A DNA stretch of 64,000 nucleotides from DATBAX01 sp963762965. Its GTDB lineage: Bacteria; Acidobacteriota; Terriglobia; Terriglobales; Acidobacteriaceae. The stretch covers positions 248,001 through 312,000 of the forward strand of contig CAVXME010000001.1 of NCBI GenBank assembly GCA_963762965.1. Reading direction: 5' to 3'. The translations under genes and the position numbers were made by a program. This document shows positions 8,662 to 19,888 of this stretch, one piece after another (positions within the stretch are counted from its first letter, which is position 1; each line of letters opens with the position of its first letter). The notes beneath the pieces are model-generated. The model had not been told where the DNA came from. It saw nothing but the letters and a program-made list of their open reading frames with translations, and did no database searches.

Positions 8662-9402
8662 CTAACTCTTAGCATCGAGGCTCGTAGCATCAAGCATTTT
8701 ATCCACTGCCGCGGTTACTTGCTGGACTCCCAGCAGATAGCGGGCGAAAACATCTTTCACATCGAACTGTTTGGGCTCGGCCTTGCGCTCGCGAATGTCG
8801 AGCAACTGGGTGAAGGCCGACGAATCGAACTGAATGCGCCCCGAAAGCACCTGTACTGCCTCCCGCTTGGATCGCGGAGTTGCGTCTCCCAATGCAATCA
8901 GGGTGTGCCGGAATAGTGTAATGAAAGATGGCAAAGAGCGGATCAGCAAGTCCCACATCCGGCGTTGATTACCGCCAGCAGACAATAAATGCTCGCGCAA
9001 CAGAATCAGTTTTTCCCGCAGCTCATATTCTACTTGGGCGCGATGCAGGTGCAGGGGAATTTGCAAGCCGCTTAAAACATCCTCGCCGAAGAGCACGCGA
9101 TGGCGCTGCTGCATGTCGAGCCATTCGATGGAAAACACATCGGTGGAACGCTCCAGTTCCTCGCGGCTGAGCACTAGGGGAGTGTGGTGCTTTTGCCCCG
9201 CCCACCACTCCACAGCCGGAGCGATGGCCGCCAGCGCTGGGAAGGAATTTTCCTTAAGCACACAAAGCAGGTTCACGTTGGAGAAGTCGCGATGGAATTC
9301 TCCATTCGCGGCGGAGCCATAGAGAATTACGCTCAGCAGATTGCTGCCCGCGCTTTGCTGCATTTTGCTCACGAATTCGTTGATCTGTTTTTCAGGAACC
9401 AT
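8662..9402 (-). CDS. Nucleotidyltransferase-fold protein with degenerate active site
   Basis: This 246-residue protein begins with a pol-beta/MNT-type nucleotidyltransferase fold: LLSVILYGSAANGEFHRDF, then SNVNLLCVL. In active members the segment after GS reads SDxD and the two Asp bind metal. Here both positions are Asn (SNVN), so nucleotidyl transfer is doubtful and a binding or scaffold role is more likely. A helical C-terminal region follows (about residues 110-240). It is encoded 30 bases downstream of the TPM gene and 9 bases upstream of lemA in one operon. Confidence 0.8.
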   Translation of the reverse strand: MVPEKQINEFVSKMQQSAGSNLLSVILYGSAANGEFHRDFSNVNLLCVLKENSFPALAAIAPAVEWWAGQKHHTPLVLSREELERSTDVFSIEWLDMQQRHRVLFGEDVLSGLQIPLHLHRAQVEYELREKLILLREHLLSAGGNQRRMWDLLIRSLPSFITLFRHTLIALGDATPRSKREAVQVLSGRIQFDSSAFTQLLDIRERKAEPKQFDVKDVFARYLLGVQQVTAAVDKMLDATSLDAKS

Positions 9403-9432
9403 TTCGTACCTCGCTCGCCTTCACCTTAAGGA

Positions 9433-10200
9433 CTACCAGCTTCCGCTGGCGCCGCCGCCACCCGAACTTCCGCCACCGAATCCGCCAAAACCGCCCCCGC
9501 CTCCACCACCAAATCCTCCGCCTCCACCATAGCCGCCACCTCGTCCGCCACCGAAGATCAGGAACCAGAACAACAATCTGCGGAGGGGCGGGGTGACCAG
9601 GACGATGATCCCAATCACAATGAAAATGATGATCTTGGCGGCGGACGGGCCAGACTCGGGTCTTTCCTCGGTTTCAACTGGCGCTTGAGAGCTTGCGCCT
9701 GTCAGTTGAATGCCTGCGTCCTGCGCGATGACACCGGCCACGCGCATAGTCTCCTGGGAAATGGCGGCGTTGTAGTTGTTCTGTTGTAGTAGTGGGACAA
9801 CCTCCCGTTGGAAGCCGCCGACTTTCCCATCCGGCAAAATCGGTTCGAGCCCGTAGCCAACTTCAATCCGGTCTCGCCGATCTTTGATCGCCAGTAGAAT
9901 CAATACTCCATGATCGGTGGCTTTGGCGCCCACTCCCCATTGCTTGAACAGCGCGACCGCGTAGCTCTCGATGTCGGAACCATCCAACGAATTGATGGTA
10001 ACCACCGCGATCTGGGCGTGGGCTTTGGTATCAATCTGCTGGCAGACGTCGTTGAGCTGCGCGACGGTGTTGGCGTCGAGGACTTGAGCAAAGTCGTTGA
10101 CGTAGTTGCTGGGATGCAACTGCGCAACCGGCTCGCCCCACAGCGCCGCCGTCGCCAGGAACACAAGGGCCAGGCAGGCAGTTTTCGTGACCCACTTCAT
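9433..10200 (-). CDS. TPM-domain (YgcG-like) envelope protein
   Basis: This 255-residue protein has a signal peptide (MKWVTKTACLALVFLATAALWG). A TPM domain (about 28-165) follows, with VNDFAQVLDANTVAQLN and an IAVVTINSLDG...YAVALFKQWGVG segment, ending near IEVGYGLEPILPDG. A transmembrane helix spans about 193-212, and the C-terminal tail is extremely glycine-rich. TPM proteins sit in the cell envelope. Some act in photosystem assembly or as phosphatases, but the bacterial function is unclear. It is the first gene of the operon with the pseudo-nucleotidyltransferase, lemA and the unknown gene. Confidence 0.9.
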   Translation of the reverse strand: MKWVTKTACLALVFLATAALWGEPVAQLHPSNYVNDFAQVLDANTVAQLNDVCQQIDTKAHAQIAVVTINSLDGSDIESYAVALFKQWGVGAKATDHGVLILLAIKDRRDRIEVGYGLEPILPDGKVGGFQREVVPLLQQNNYNAAISQETMRVAGVIAQDAGIQLTGASSQAPVETEERPESGPSAAKIIIFIVIGIIVLVTPPLRRLLFWFLIFGGGRGGGYGGGGGFGGGGGGGFGGFGGGSSGGGGASGSW

Positions 10201-10276
10201 CCGCGAGGATTGTACAGGAGAGTGGCGGGGCGTTGCGTTGGTGGTTATCCCAATTTGTGAACAGACTTTTGCATAT

Positions 10277-10364
10277 TGTCATTGCGAGGAGCGGAGCGAC
10301 TAGAAATTTGCTGTGTGCATGGGCAAAGGAAAAGCAGATTCCTCGCTTCGCTTCGGAATGACAA
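10277..10364. repeat. Imperfect inverted repeat TTGTCATT...AATGACAA
   Basis: The ends TTGTCATTGCGAGGAGCGGA and CTTCGCTTCGGAATGACAA are inverse to each other across about 45 bases. It resembles the TCATCCTGA family in design but differs in sequence. It lies between the TPM gene's start side and the yheT-like gene's end. Confidence 0.55.
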
Positions 10365-10388
10365 ATGGGTGGGAGATTGCTGATGGGG

Positions 10389-11438
10389 TTAGAACTGGCG
10401 AAGAAAGTTCACGACCTGGTGCTCCGCCCAGTAGCCGTCGTCGCCGTTTCCATCACTGTCGGCGAGGAAGGAACAATGGCCGCCATCTTCGGTTTCGAGA
10501 AAGGTGATATTGGGATTGGCACGGATCTTTTTTCTAGTCTCGGGAAGAATGCGAATGAAAGGATCATCAGCGGCGTGCAGAATGAACGTCGGAACCGCAA
10601 TGCGATCCACTACATTTGATGCCGCTGCCCGCGCGTAATAGTCGGAGGCACCCGCAAAGCCGCAGTAGTAGGCGGTGATCTTGTCGTCAAAATCCCGCAG
10701 AGTGGTCACACCCTTTAGGCGGGAGAGATCAAACTTCTCCGGAAACAGGCGGGCTTTTTCGCGCAGGCGGCGGCGCAGCTTCCACAGGAAATAATATTCG
10801 TACAGCCGGTTGCCGCCGACATGCAGGGCGTCGGCAGAAGGGGCGAGATCGAGGGCTGGGCAAACGGCCACGACAGCACGAAACTCGGGCGGGCCTTCCC
10901 TGCCCCATTCTCCCGCCAGCTTCAGCACGAGATTTCCTCCCATGGAATATCCGGCGAGGGCGAGTCGGGAAATCTTGTCGTTGCTGATGAGGTTCTCGGC
11001 CACCGCCGCCACGTCGGCGGACCGTCCCGAATGATAGAGCGTGGCCGACAGTCCTTCGGTGCCGCCGCAGTTACGCTGATTCATGCGAACTACATTCATG
11101 CCTGCGGCTAGTCCTTTCCCGGCGATGCCCAGCATGTAATCCGACTCGCTGGAGCCTTCGAGGCCATGCACGATCATGACGGTCAGCGCGCGCTTGCGAT
11201 CTGGTTGCCAGTGGCAGTGACAAAGAACCTGAACGCCAGGCTCGACTTCGATGAAGCGTTTTTCCGCGGCGGGTAGAGTGCTATGCCGGCGAGTGAGAAA
11301 ATTGGCGATGGTCTGCGCGTGTCCACCACGCAGGCCGCGGCGGGGCCGGAATTCCGAGAGAGGCACCTGGGTTTGCGAAGTCGCCACAATTGATTTTAAA
11401 TGGAGATGGCCGTCCGCTGAGCCATGGAGTTTTCTCAT
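10389..11438 (-). CDS. YheT-family alpha/beta hydrolase
   Basis: This is a YheT/EMB8-type hydrolase of about 349 residues. The family signature GGHAQTIAN is near the start. The fold motifs are MIVHGLEGSSES, the nucleophile elbow GYSMGG (Ser), HAADDPF with the likely acid Asp, and EDGGHCSF with the catalytic His. It is probably a soluble esterase of unknown substrate. The ATG at 11438 overlaps the divergent fmdB start by two bases. A GTG at 11387 would give 332 residues and leave room for promoters. A TTG at 11462 is also open. Neither has a good ribosome site, so the start is uncertain. Confidence 0.88.
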   Translation of the reverse strand: MRKLHGSADGHLHLKSIVATSQTQVPLSEFRPRRGLRGGHAQTIANFLTRRHSTLPAAEKRFIEVEPGVQVLCHCHWQPDRKRALTVMIVHGLEGSSESDYMLGIAGKGLAAGMNVVRMNQRNCGGTEGLSATLYHSGRSADVAAVAENLISNDKISRLALAGYSMGGNLVLKLAGEWGREGPPEFRAVVAVCPALDLAPSADALHVGGNRLYEYYFLWKLRRRLREKARLFPEKFDLSRLKGVTTLRDFDDKITAYYCGFAGASDYYARAAASNVVDRIAVPTFILHAADDPFIRILPETRKKIRANPNITFLETEDGGHCSFLADSDGNGDDGYWAEHQVVNFLRQF

Positions 11439-11673
11439 GCCGATTTTTGAATATATCTGCAAGCAATGCGACCACGAATTTGAGGCGATTGTTTACGGCG
11501 AGCAGAAAGCGGAGTGCCCCAAGTGCAAAGGTAAGCAGCTCGCGCCACAGCTCTCGGTATTTGCTGTGGCCGCTAAGAGTCCATCCAGTCCAGCTCGCTC
11601 GGCAGGTGGCGGCTGCGGAAGCTGTGGCGACCCGCGCGGGCCCGGTGCTTGCTCGATGCCGGATTTGGATTAG
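11437..11673 (+). CDS. FmdB-family zinc-ribbon protein
   Basis: This 78-residue protein starts MPIFEYICKQCDHEFEAI, the hallmark of the FmdB/CxxC_CxxC_SSSS regulatory family. A second CPKC pair completes the zinc ribbon (Cys8, Cys11 and about 18 residues on). The C-terminal half adds GGCGSCG and a further Cys, as common in the family. The start ATG at 11437 has GGAG seven bases upstream. The family is thought to be regulatory, but no target is established here. It is divergent from and overlapping the yheT-like gene. Confidence 0.88.
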   Translation: MPIFEYICKQCDHEFEAIVYGEQKAECPKCKGKQLAPQLSVFAVAAKSPSSPARSAGGGCGSCGDPRGPGACSMPDLD

Positions 11674-11845
11674 CTTCGTTCCCGGCCATACCCGCCTAAG
11701 TTGTTGCTTGCAAATAAGATACGCCAAGTAACTTGGGTACCCATCCCGGATCACTGCGGTAAGTTTCGCTTCCCATGAGACGCCCGTAATATCACCCAGG
11801 CTCATCAAGGCATTGGCTTCGGCTTTGGGAGCACGGAAGAGGCTT

Positions 11846-12175
11846 ATGGATCGTCGCCGCAGTCCTCGCATTGCCGCACGTTTGCCCGTCCGGATTTGGG
11901 GTATGGATGCGTATGCGCTGCCGTTCATGGCGCTGGTCACGCTCAACGACATCAGCCAAACCGGAGCACGGGTGCAGGGCATTCGCCGAATGGTCAAGGC
12001 TGGCACCGTCCTCGAGGTGCAGCTCGGTGAGGAAAAGGCGCAATTTCGTGTGGCCTGGGTGGGCAAGGCAGGCACCCAAAAAGAAGGCCAACTGGGACTG
12101 GAAAGCCTGCCGTCCGAACCTTGCATCTGGGACGTGAACCTCGGCCTTTGCAATCAGTTTGCTGGGGTTAGCTGA
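11846..12175 (+). CDS. PilZ-domain protein
   Basis: This 109-residue stand-alone PilZ-like domain has the N-terminal arginine motif RRRSPRIAARLPVRIWG followed by LNDISQTGARVQG, matching the RxxxR ... (D/N)xSxxG pattern that binds cyclic-di-GMP. The chosen ATG at 11846 has GAAGAGG just upstream. The open frame begins earlier at a TTG (11813) without support. It may link c-di-GMP to surface or motility functions. A second PilZ protein is at 59636. Confidence 0.82.
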   Translation: MDRRRSPRIAARLPVRIWGMDAYALPFMALVTLNDISQTGARVQGIRRMVKAGTVLEVQLGEEKAQFRVAWVGKAGTQKEGQLGLESLPSEPCIWDVNLGLCNQFAGVS

Positions 12176-12187
12176 GACCTACCGGGT

Positions 12188-12216
12188 TTGACCTGCTCAT
12201 CTCCCCATGTTATAAA
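12188..12216 (+). promoter_or_regulatory. Predicted sigma-70 promoter for hppA
   Basis: TTGACC (12188-12193), 17 bases, TATAAA (12211-12216). Transcription would start near 12223, leaving an unusually long leader of about 240 bases before the hppA ATG. No known riboswitch or gene was recognised in that leader. Confidence 0.65.
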
Positions 12217-12465
12217 GATCAGTTTTGTGTGCGAGGCTTCTGGAGGATTTCTATTCTTCTTCAGAGCCGATTCGGCGCGAAACATCCGACGCGGCCAAGC
12301 TCAACACTCTTATTGATGCCGTGCAGTGGAAGCGTGTTCGGAACTCCGGCAATGCGCTCCCAGGCGCTCTGAGATAAAAAGAGCGGCTGGCGGTGGCTGC
12401 GCCGGAAGGCGTACCTAAACACGTTGTCATCATCCTAGAAATATTCTGATTCCCGGAGGATTCCT

Positions 12466-14967
<2,502 letters not shown>

Positions 14968-14989
14968 AGAAACGCTGTTCGTAAAGCGA

Positions 14990-15022
14990 AACGCCATCCA
15001 GTTTGCTGGATGGCGTTTTTGT
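14990..15022 (+). terminator. Rho-independent terminator after hppA
   Basis: A perfect 12-bp stem (AACGCCATCCAG with CTGGATGGCGTT) encloses a 4-base loop, followed by TTTGTTG. It lies between convergent hppA and the TonB-dependent receptor gene. Confidence 0.92.
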
Positions 15023-15039
15023 TGTGTGTAATCCGACGC

Positions 15040-18000
15040 TCAGAAATTGAACTTGATCGCGGCTTGCATCAATCGTGGCGGCGCGGCGCTCACCACTTGT
15101 CCGAACGTGGAGCTGCTGATGTTGCCGTCCACGGACGTCGGTCCATAAAACTGCGCGTGATTGAAGACATTGAACGCCTCCAAACGGAATTCCAAAGATT
15201 TTGATTCGGTTAGCGGAAGGTTCTTGAGCAGCGCCATATCGTAGTTATCAATGCCCGGGCCATAGAAGAACCGCCGCTCAGCATTGCCCGGCGTACCGAG
15301 GGGTTGAATGCTGAAAAGTGAAGCATTGAAATATTGATGTTTCCCGGTCCGCGGATTTTGATTCAGATCGAGCGGTCCGGGCGTGTACTGTGGCTCATCG
15401 ACACCGTAGTTGTTGATGCCATTCGGCTCGGCGCCCAGCAGTGAATTATCGCCGTAGTTCAGGAGAGTCACAGGAAAACCGCTGCTGAAGCGGGTTACAC
15501 CGGATAGCGCCCAGCCTTGCGTCCAGCGATTTTCAGCGTGGAAAAGACGTCCCAGCGGCAGTTTGTAGTCATAGCTGACGACAAAATTGTGCTTTATATC
15601 GAAAGCCGACAGCGCCCGGCTCAACGCCGGATTGATCGGATTCACTTCTTCGCCAACGTTGGATGATTGGTCCAAAGATTTGCCATAAGTATAGCCGGCA
15701 AATACCTGCAAGGGTCCGCTGGTGTGACGCAGGCTTATCTCAAGCGCGTTGTAGTTGGAATTGCCGATCGTGGATTGATTGGTGTCGCTGCCAAAATTCG
15801 GGCCCAACGGGCCGCGCGCCTCACCTTCGTTGAATGGCCCACAACCCGGCAAGGTCAGGCAAAGAGCGGGGTCACCGGGATTGGATTCCACGAGCACAAG
15901 CAATCGATGGGCTTGCGTCCCCACGTAGCTCATGCTGAGCAAAGTGTTGGGCGCCAGCTCGCGCTCCAGTGAGAACATGTACTCTTCGGTGTAAGGAATT
16001 TTGTTGGTCACCGGATAAGCCGGAATGCCGCTGATCGGCACATATTGTGTTGACCAATCCACGTTGGGATCGGGATGGCTGGCCGAGGAATTCAAGGGCG
16101 CAAAGTTCACCGGAAAATACTGGCCAGGGTCGTATCCGTTTGAAGCGGTGACGAACGGATCATTAAACAGTGGCGGCGCGGGACTGCTGTAGGTGGTGCC
16201 GTAAGGCGCGTTCGCGGCCAGCACTCCAATGGTTAATGCCTCAATAGATGTGTAATACATTCCGAAACCGGCGCGAACACTGGTTTTGCCGGGGCCTCCA
16301 ACAATCCTGCCAAGAAAAGTATCTGCGGAACTGCTCGGCGAATAAGCCACGCCGATGCGCGGGGAAAATTCGTCGCCCGGCGGCGCCAGCGTGCGTCGCA
16401 CACCGGGGTCGGTGGGATACAGAATGCCAACCGGTGCACCCGGAAAAACTACCGATTGCTTGCCTGGTTCGGTGGTCGAGATCTGATTGTACTTTTCATA
16501 CCAGGGTTCAATGCGGTCCCAGCGCAGACCATAATTGAGAGTGAGGTTGGGTCGCAGACGCCATGTGTCCTGTCCATAGATGCCGGTATATTTGTTGCGT
16601 CCGTAAAAAGGATTCAACTGGCTCTGGTTGTATTGGCTGGGAATGCCCAGCAGGAAATCCGCGAAATCGCTGCCGGTCTCGCTTCCGGAAAACAGGAAGT
16701 TCCCGTTGAACTGGGCGATTGGATTGGCGTTGACCTGGTCAAAGTGAAATTCGCCTCCAACTTTGATGGTGTGGCTTCCCACAACCCGGGAAAAATTGTC
16801 CAGCCATTGATAGGTGTTGTTTGCCTGCCTCAGTTCGTTGGTGTTGGTTCCGATGGAGAAGCTATTGAATACGATGTTCTCGACTCCCTCGGTTTGCGGT
16901 GACAGCGGCACAATGCTCGGTGCGCCCGTCGAAGTGACAAAACCCTGCGAGACCAGACTGACGCCTAATCCTCCCTCCGGTTTGCCCAGGTCAATGGAAT
17001 CGCGCATGTAGCTGAAGTGGAATTCGTTGACTGCCCTCGAGCCGAGCGTCTTGATGTCTCCCAAGCTTAAGAGCTGCGCGCGGCCCAGATTCCTTGCATT
17101 GAAGCCGGGCACACTGGCACCGCCCTGCGCGACTGGATAAGGATTGTCCTGGGAGAAGTCGTCGAGAAAATAATAGGCGGAAACAATGCCCCAGTGGGTG
17201 TATGCATCCAGGCGCGTGGAACCCTTCTGATCGTGGAGGATTTGATCGAACGAAGAAGTCGCGAAGCTGGTGCTTCCAACATTAGGGCCGGGAATGTATT
17301 TCAGTAACTGCTGCGCTGGGCCCGACCATGCGCTGGTTGGGATTTGCAGCGTGGGAAGAACACAAGCCGTAGTACTCGTCGGAGAATAGTTTGTGTTGGT
17401 GCAGGGAGTGTTCTGTCCGTAAGGATTGTCCTGGGCTGTGAAATAGTACGGTTCGCCCGGGCTGACGCCGTACCCAAGCTGTTGGGAAAGCACACCGGCC
17501 CAATTGGAGCCGTTGACCGTAGTAGGAATCAAATTGCCATTTGCGCCTACAGTCTGAAATGCACTCGCGGAATCGGAGAAGTTGCCGGCACGGTCCTGTG
17601 CAGTGGGGACAGTAATTAACGCAGTATCCACGCCCTGCCGCTGCCGGGTGCCTTGATAATCCGCAAAAAAGAAAGCCTTGTCGCGCACGATCGGGCCGCC
17701 AATTGTTCCGCCAAATTGGTTCTGAATGAAGGTCCCGCGAGTAGGAGAAAAATAATTGCGGGCATCGAGGTTTGTGTTGCGCAAGAACTCGAACGCATTG
17801 CCGTGAAACGCATTGGTGCCAGATTTGGTCACGACGTTGATCTGGCCGCCACTGAATTCGCCGTATTCGGCATCAAAATTGTTGGTGAGAATCCGGAACT
17901 CTGCTATGGAGTCGAGATTAGGAACGATCGCGGCACCCATGTTTACGTCTTCTTCGACGTCGCTGCCATTCACGATGAAGCTGTTGGCAAATTCTCTTTG

Positions 18001-18591
18001 CCCATTGATGGCGATGGTCCCCGGATTCAAATCACCCGACGGCGATAACGCGCTGGCGCCCACGTCCTGCACCGTGTTGGAATTGATGGAAGTTTCTGGA
18101 GCGACGCCCGGTTGCAGCGCCAGCAGGTCCGTATAGCTGCGTCCGTTGAGCGGGACGCTGGTCATTTGGGCTCCAGTAATCAGTTCGCCCATCTGCGTGC
18201 TCGATGTTTCCACATGCACTGCGCTCTCATTCACGGTGATCGCATCGGTCTGTTCACCCACCTGCAAAACGGCATCCTTCAATAAAACGCTATTGGCGTC
18301 GATCTCGATTCCAGTACGCCGGTAAGGTTTGAACCCTGGGTGCGTCACGGCAACTTCGTAATGTCCAATCGGGAGAATGGGGAATGTGTAAGCACCCGTC
18401 CCGTCGGTCGTTACAGTTTGTTGGGCACCGGTGTCGATGTTCAGCGCGGTGACGACAGCTTTCGGAATGACTGCGCCGCTTGAATCCTTGACGGTCCCGG
18501 AGATGCTCCCGCCCACGCTGGCCCAAATGGACCCACCTAGAATAAGAATCAAGGCGAGGAACCGGAGAAGTTGCTTTGCTGCGTCTTGCAT
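15040..18591 (-). CDS. TonB-dependent receptor with carboxypeptidase-regulatory domain
   Basis: This 1183-residue outer-membrane protein has a signal peptide ending near IWASVGG. A CarboxypepD_reg-like domain follows (about 27-110, GSISGTVKDSSGAVIPKAVV). The plug contains VPLNGRSYTDLLALQPGV, and a long beta-barrel ends in AAIKFNF with terminal Phe. This form is greatly expanded in Acidobacteriota, typically importing oligosaccharides, peptides or metal complexes. The start ATG has GAGGG five bases upstream. Two palindromes TTGCAACTNAGTTGCAA lie 45-85 bases upstream, and the next gene is a Fur-family regulator. Metal-dependent control is therefore likely and a metal-chelate substrate plausible. 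Confidence 0.93.
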   Translation of the reverse strand: MQDAAKQLLRFLALILILGGSIWASVGGSISGTVKDSSGAVIPKAVVTALNIDTGAQQTVTTDGTGAYTFPILPIGHYEVAVTHPGFKPYRRTGIEIDANSVLLKDAVLQVGEQTDAITVNESAVHVETSSTQMGELITGAQMTSVPLNGRSYTDLLALQPGVAPETSINSNTVQDVGASALSPSGDLNPGTIAINGQREFANSFIVNGSDVEEDVNMGAAIVPNLDSIAEFRILTNNFDAEYGEFSGGQINVVTKSGTNAFHGNAFEFLRNTNLDARNYFSPTRGTFIQNQFGGTIGGPIVRDKAFFFADYQGTRQRQGVDTALITVPTAQDRAGNFSDSASAFQTVGANGNLIPTTVNGSNWAGVLSQQLGYGVSPGEPYYFTAQDNPYGQNTPCTNTNYSPTSTTACVLPTLQIPTSAWSGPAQQLLKYIPGPNVGSTSFATSSFDQILHDQKGSTRLDAYTHWGIVSAYYFLDDFSQDNPYPVAQGGASVPGFNARNLGRAQLLSLGDIKTLGSRAVNEFHFSYMRDSIDLGKPEGGLGVSLVSQGFVTSTGAPSIVPLSPQTEGVENIVFNSFSIGTNTNELRQANNTYQWLDNFSRVVGSHTIKVGGEFHFDQVNANPIAQFNGNFLFSGSETGSDFADFLLGIPSQYNQSQLNPFYGRNKYTGIYGQDTWRLRPNLTLNYGLRWDRIEPWYEKYNQISTTEPGKQSVVFPGAPVGILYPTDPGVRRTLAPPGDEFSPRIGVAYSPSSSADTFLGRIVGGPGKTSVRAGFGMYYTSIEALTIGVLAANAPYGTTYSSPAPPLFNDPFVTASNGYDPGQYFPVNFAPLNSSASHPDPNVDWSTQYVPISGIPAYPVTNKIPYTEEYMFSLERELAPNTLLSMSYVGTQAHRLLVLVESNPGDPALCLTLPGCGPFNEGEARGPLGPNFGSDTNQSTIGNSNYNALEISLRHTSGPLQVFAGYTYGKSLDQSSNVGEEVNPINPALSRALSAFDIKHNFVVSYDYKLPLGRLFHAENRWTQGWALSGVTRFSSGFPVTLLNYGDNSLLGAEPNGINNYGVDEPQYTPGPLDLNQNPRTGKHQYFNASLFSIQPLGTPGNAERRFFYGPGIDNYDMALLKNLPLTESKSLEFRLEAFNVFNHAQFYGPTSVDGNISSSTFGQVVSAAPPRLMQAAIKFNF

Positions 18592-18635
18592 GTACCCTCA
18601 ATTAGATAAAGTTGTATTCATATTCGCTTTAATAT

Positions 18636-18676
18636 TTGCAACTGAGTTGCATCTATTAATTGCAACTCAGTTGCAA
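18636..18676. promoter_or_regulatory. Two Fur-family-like operators upstream of the TonB-dependent receptor
   Basis: TTGCAACTGAGTTGCAT (18636-18652) and TTGCAACTCAGTTGCAA (18660-18676) are 8-1-8 palindromes with centres 24 bp apart. They lie 45-85 bases upstream of the receptor ATG. A third matching site overlaps the -10 element of the adjacent fur-like gene. A related TTGCAA-N4-TTGCAA is at 18751-18766. Confidence 0.65.
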
Positions 18677-18778
18677 CTAGAAGCCTTTTTATCCTAAGTT
18701 GCAGTAACGCTCTCGGTCAAGCTATGGACGCATTTTCTGTTTCAGGGTTGTTGCAACCAATTGCAACGCACAGAAGAT

Positions 18779-19237
18779 TCAGGCAGAAGTCGCGACCCGG
18801 CAGGTGGAACAGTAGCCGCCAACTTCGAGGCGAGTCACCACGATGTGGAACTGGCAATCGCGCTGGATTTGTCCCTTGAGCCGGTCGAAAAGGTCGCTCT
18901 CGAATTCCGTGATCTTGCCGCACCGCAGGCAGGCCATGTGAATGTGATCTCTCTGAGGACGCCTTTCATAAAAATGTTTCTCCCCCTGCATGTGCATCAG
19001 ATCCAGTTCGTCGATCAGCCCGTGGCGCTTCAGCAGGCCCAGGGTACGGTATACCGTGACCCGGTCAATTTTGGGGTCGAGCCTACGCGCACGCCGCAGG
19101 AGCTGGCTGGCATCGAGATGTTGCTTGGCGGTTTCGACCACGCTGAGAATAGTGCGGCGCTGGCGGGTCATGCGCAGCCCGCGGGACATCAGCTCAGCTT
19201 GCAATCGTCCGGGAGCTTCGGTTTGCGGCAAAGGCAT
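18779..19237 (-). CDS. Fur-family metalloregulator
   Basis: This 152-residue repressor has an N-terminal winged helix (LRMTRQRRTILSVVETAKQHLDASQLL, recognition helix RVTVYRTLGLLKRHGLI). The C-terminal metal/dimer domain carries DHIHMACLRCGKITEF and a final GGYCSTC. The two CxxC pairs build the structural zinc site and the His-rich DHIHM is a sensory-site element. Iron, zinc, nickel and peroxide sensors cannot be told apart here. The operator type TTGCAA-N5-TTGCAA resembles the published Nur (nickel) box of Streptomyces. Its own promoter carries one copy, indicating autoregulation. It is followed by the TonB-dependent receptor gene, its probable target. Confidence 0.92.
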   Translation of the reverse strand: MPLPQTEAPGRLQAELMSRGLRMTRQRRTILSVVETAKQHLDASQLLRRARRLDPKIDRVTVYRTLGLLKRHGLIDELDLMHMQGEKHFYERRPQRDHIHMACLRCGKITEFESDLFDRLKGQIQRDCQFHIVVTRLEVGGYCSTCRVATSA

Positions 19238-19255
19238 AAAGGCGTTCTATCCCTG

Positions 19256-19277
19256 TTGAAACTCTGTTGCAATTATA
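19256..19277 (-). promoter_or_regulatory. fur-like gene promoter -10 with overlapping operator
   Basis: On the minus strand TATAAT (19277-19272) runs directly into TTGCAACAGAGTTTCAA (19272-19256), two mismatches from the palindrome upstream of the receptor gene. An operator over the start point would repress transcription. Confidence 0.65.
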
Positions 19278-19386
19278 AACCAGAGCGGCCCGAGAAAAAA
19301 AGCAGAAAGGGATTTGTCGCCGGCGGTGCGCCAAATGCATCTCGACAAAAAAAGGTTGTTGCGGAAGGGAAAAGACGACGAATCTT

Positions 19387-19755
19387 TCAGTAGCTGCCTT
19401 TCATCTTCTCTTTCACACTGTGCGCCAGCCTTTCGATCTCCTCGGCTTTCTTAATCACATCCAGGGAAAGAATGTCGGAGTTGGTCTTATCAACATCCTG
19501 CTTCAGTTCGGTAGACAACTGGAACAACTTTTCGGTATCGCGTTTAAGTTGGGCCTGGCGTTCCTCGTTCGCTTTCTTCGCTATTTCTTTTTGTTGTTTG
19601 ATCGCGTTCTCGTCTTCAGAAGGGGTTTCCTGGCCGGGAGTAGAATGATGCCGCGCCGGGAAATCCTGGGTATCGGTTGAACTCTGGCCGAAAGACATTG
19701 GCGACGCGAAGCTGAGGAGCAGCAGCACAAATAGAATTAGAAGGTGGGATCGCAC
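19387..19755 (-). CDS. Exported coiled-coil protein of unknown function
   Basis: This 122-residue protein has a clear signal peptide (MRSHLLILFVLLLLSFASPMSFG). A short Pro/Thr/Glu-rich linker follows, then a highly charged helix from about residue 50 to the end (KQQKEIAKKANEERQAQ, DTEKLFQLSTELKQDVDKTN) with heptad-like hydrophobics, so probably a periplasmic coiled coil. No family name is offered. It stands between fur and rho with gaps of over 130 bases on both sides. Confidence 0.75.
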   Translation of the reverse strand: MRSHLLILFVLLLLSFASPMSFGQSSTDTQDFPARHHSTPGQETPSEDENAIKQQKEIAKKANEERQAQLKRDTEKLFQLSTELKQDVDKTNSDILSLDVIKKAEEIERLAHSVKEKMKGSY

Positions 19756-19888
19756 AAATCACCTCGGGGGAAAATTGGTCACGCGAACGTCGGGCCGGGC
19801 CAACGAGGAAGGCACGAGCGCGAGAACGCCCGTGCCCGATCAACAAGCCCATCAAACCCGCCTATTCACGCGGTTATGAAGGTCATCG

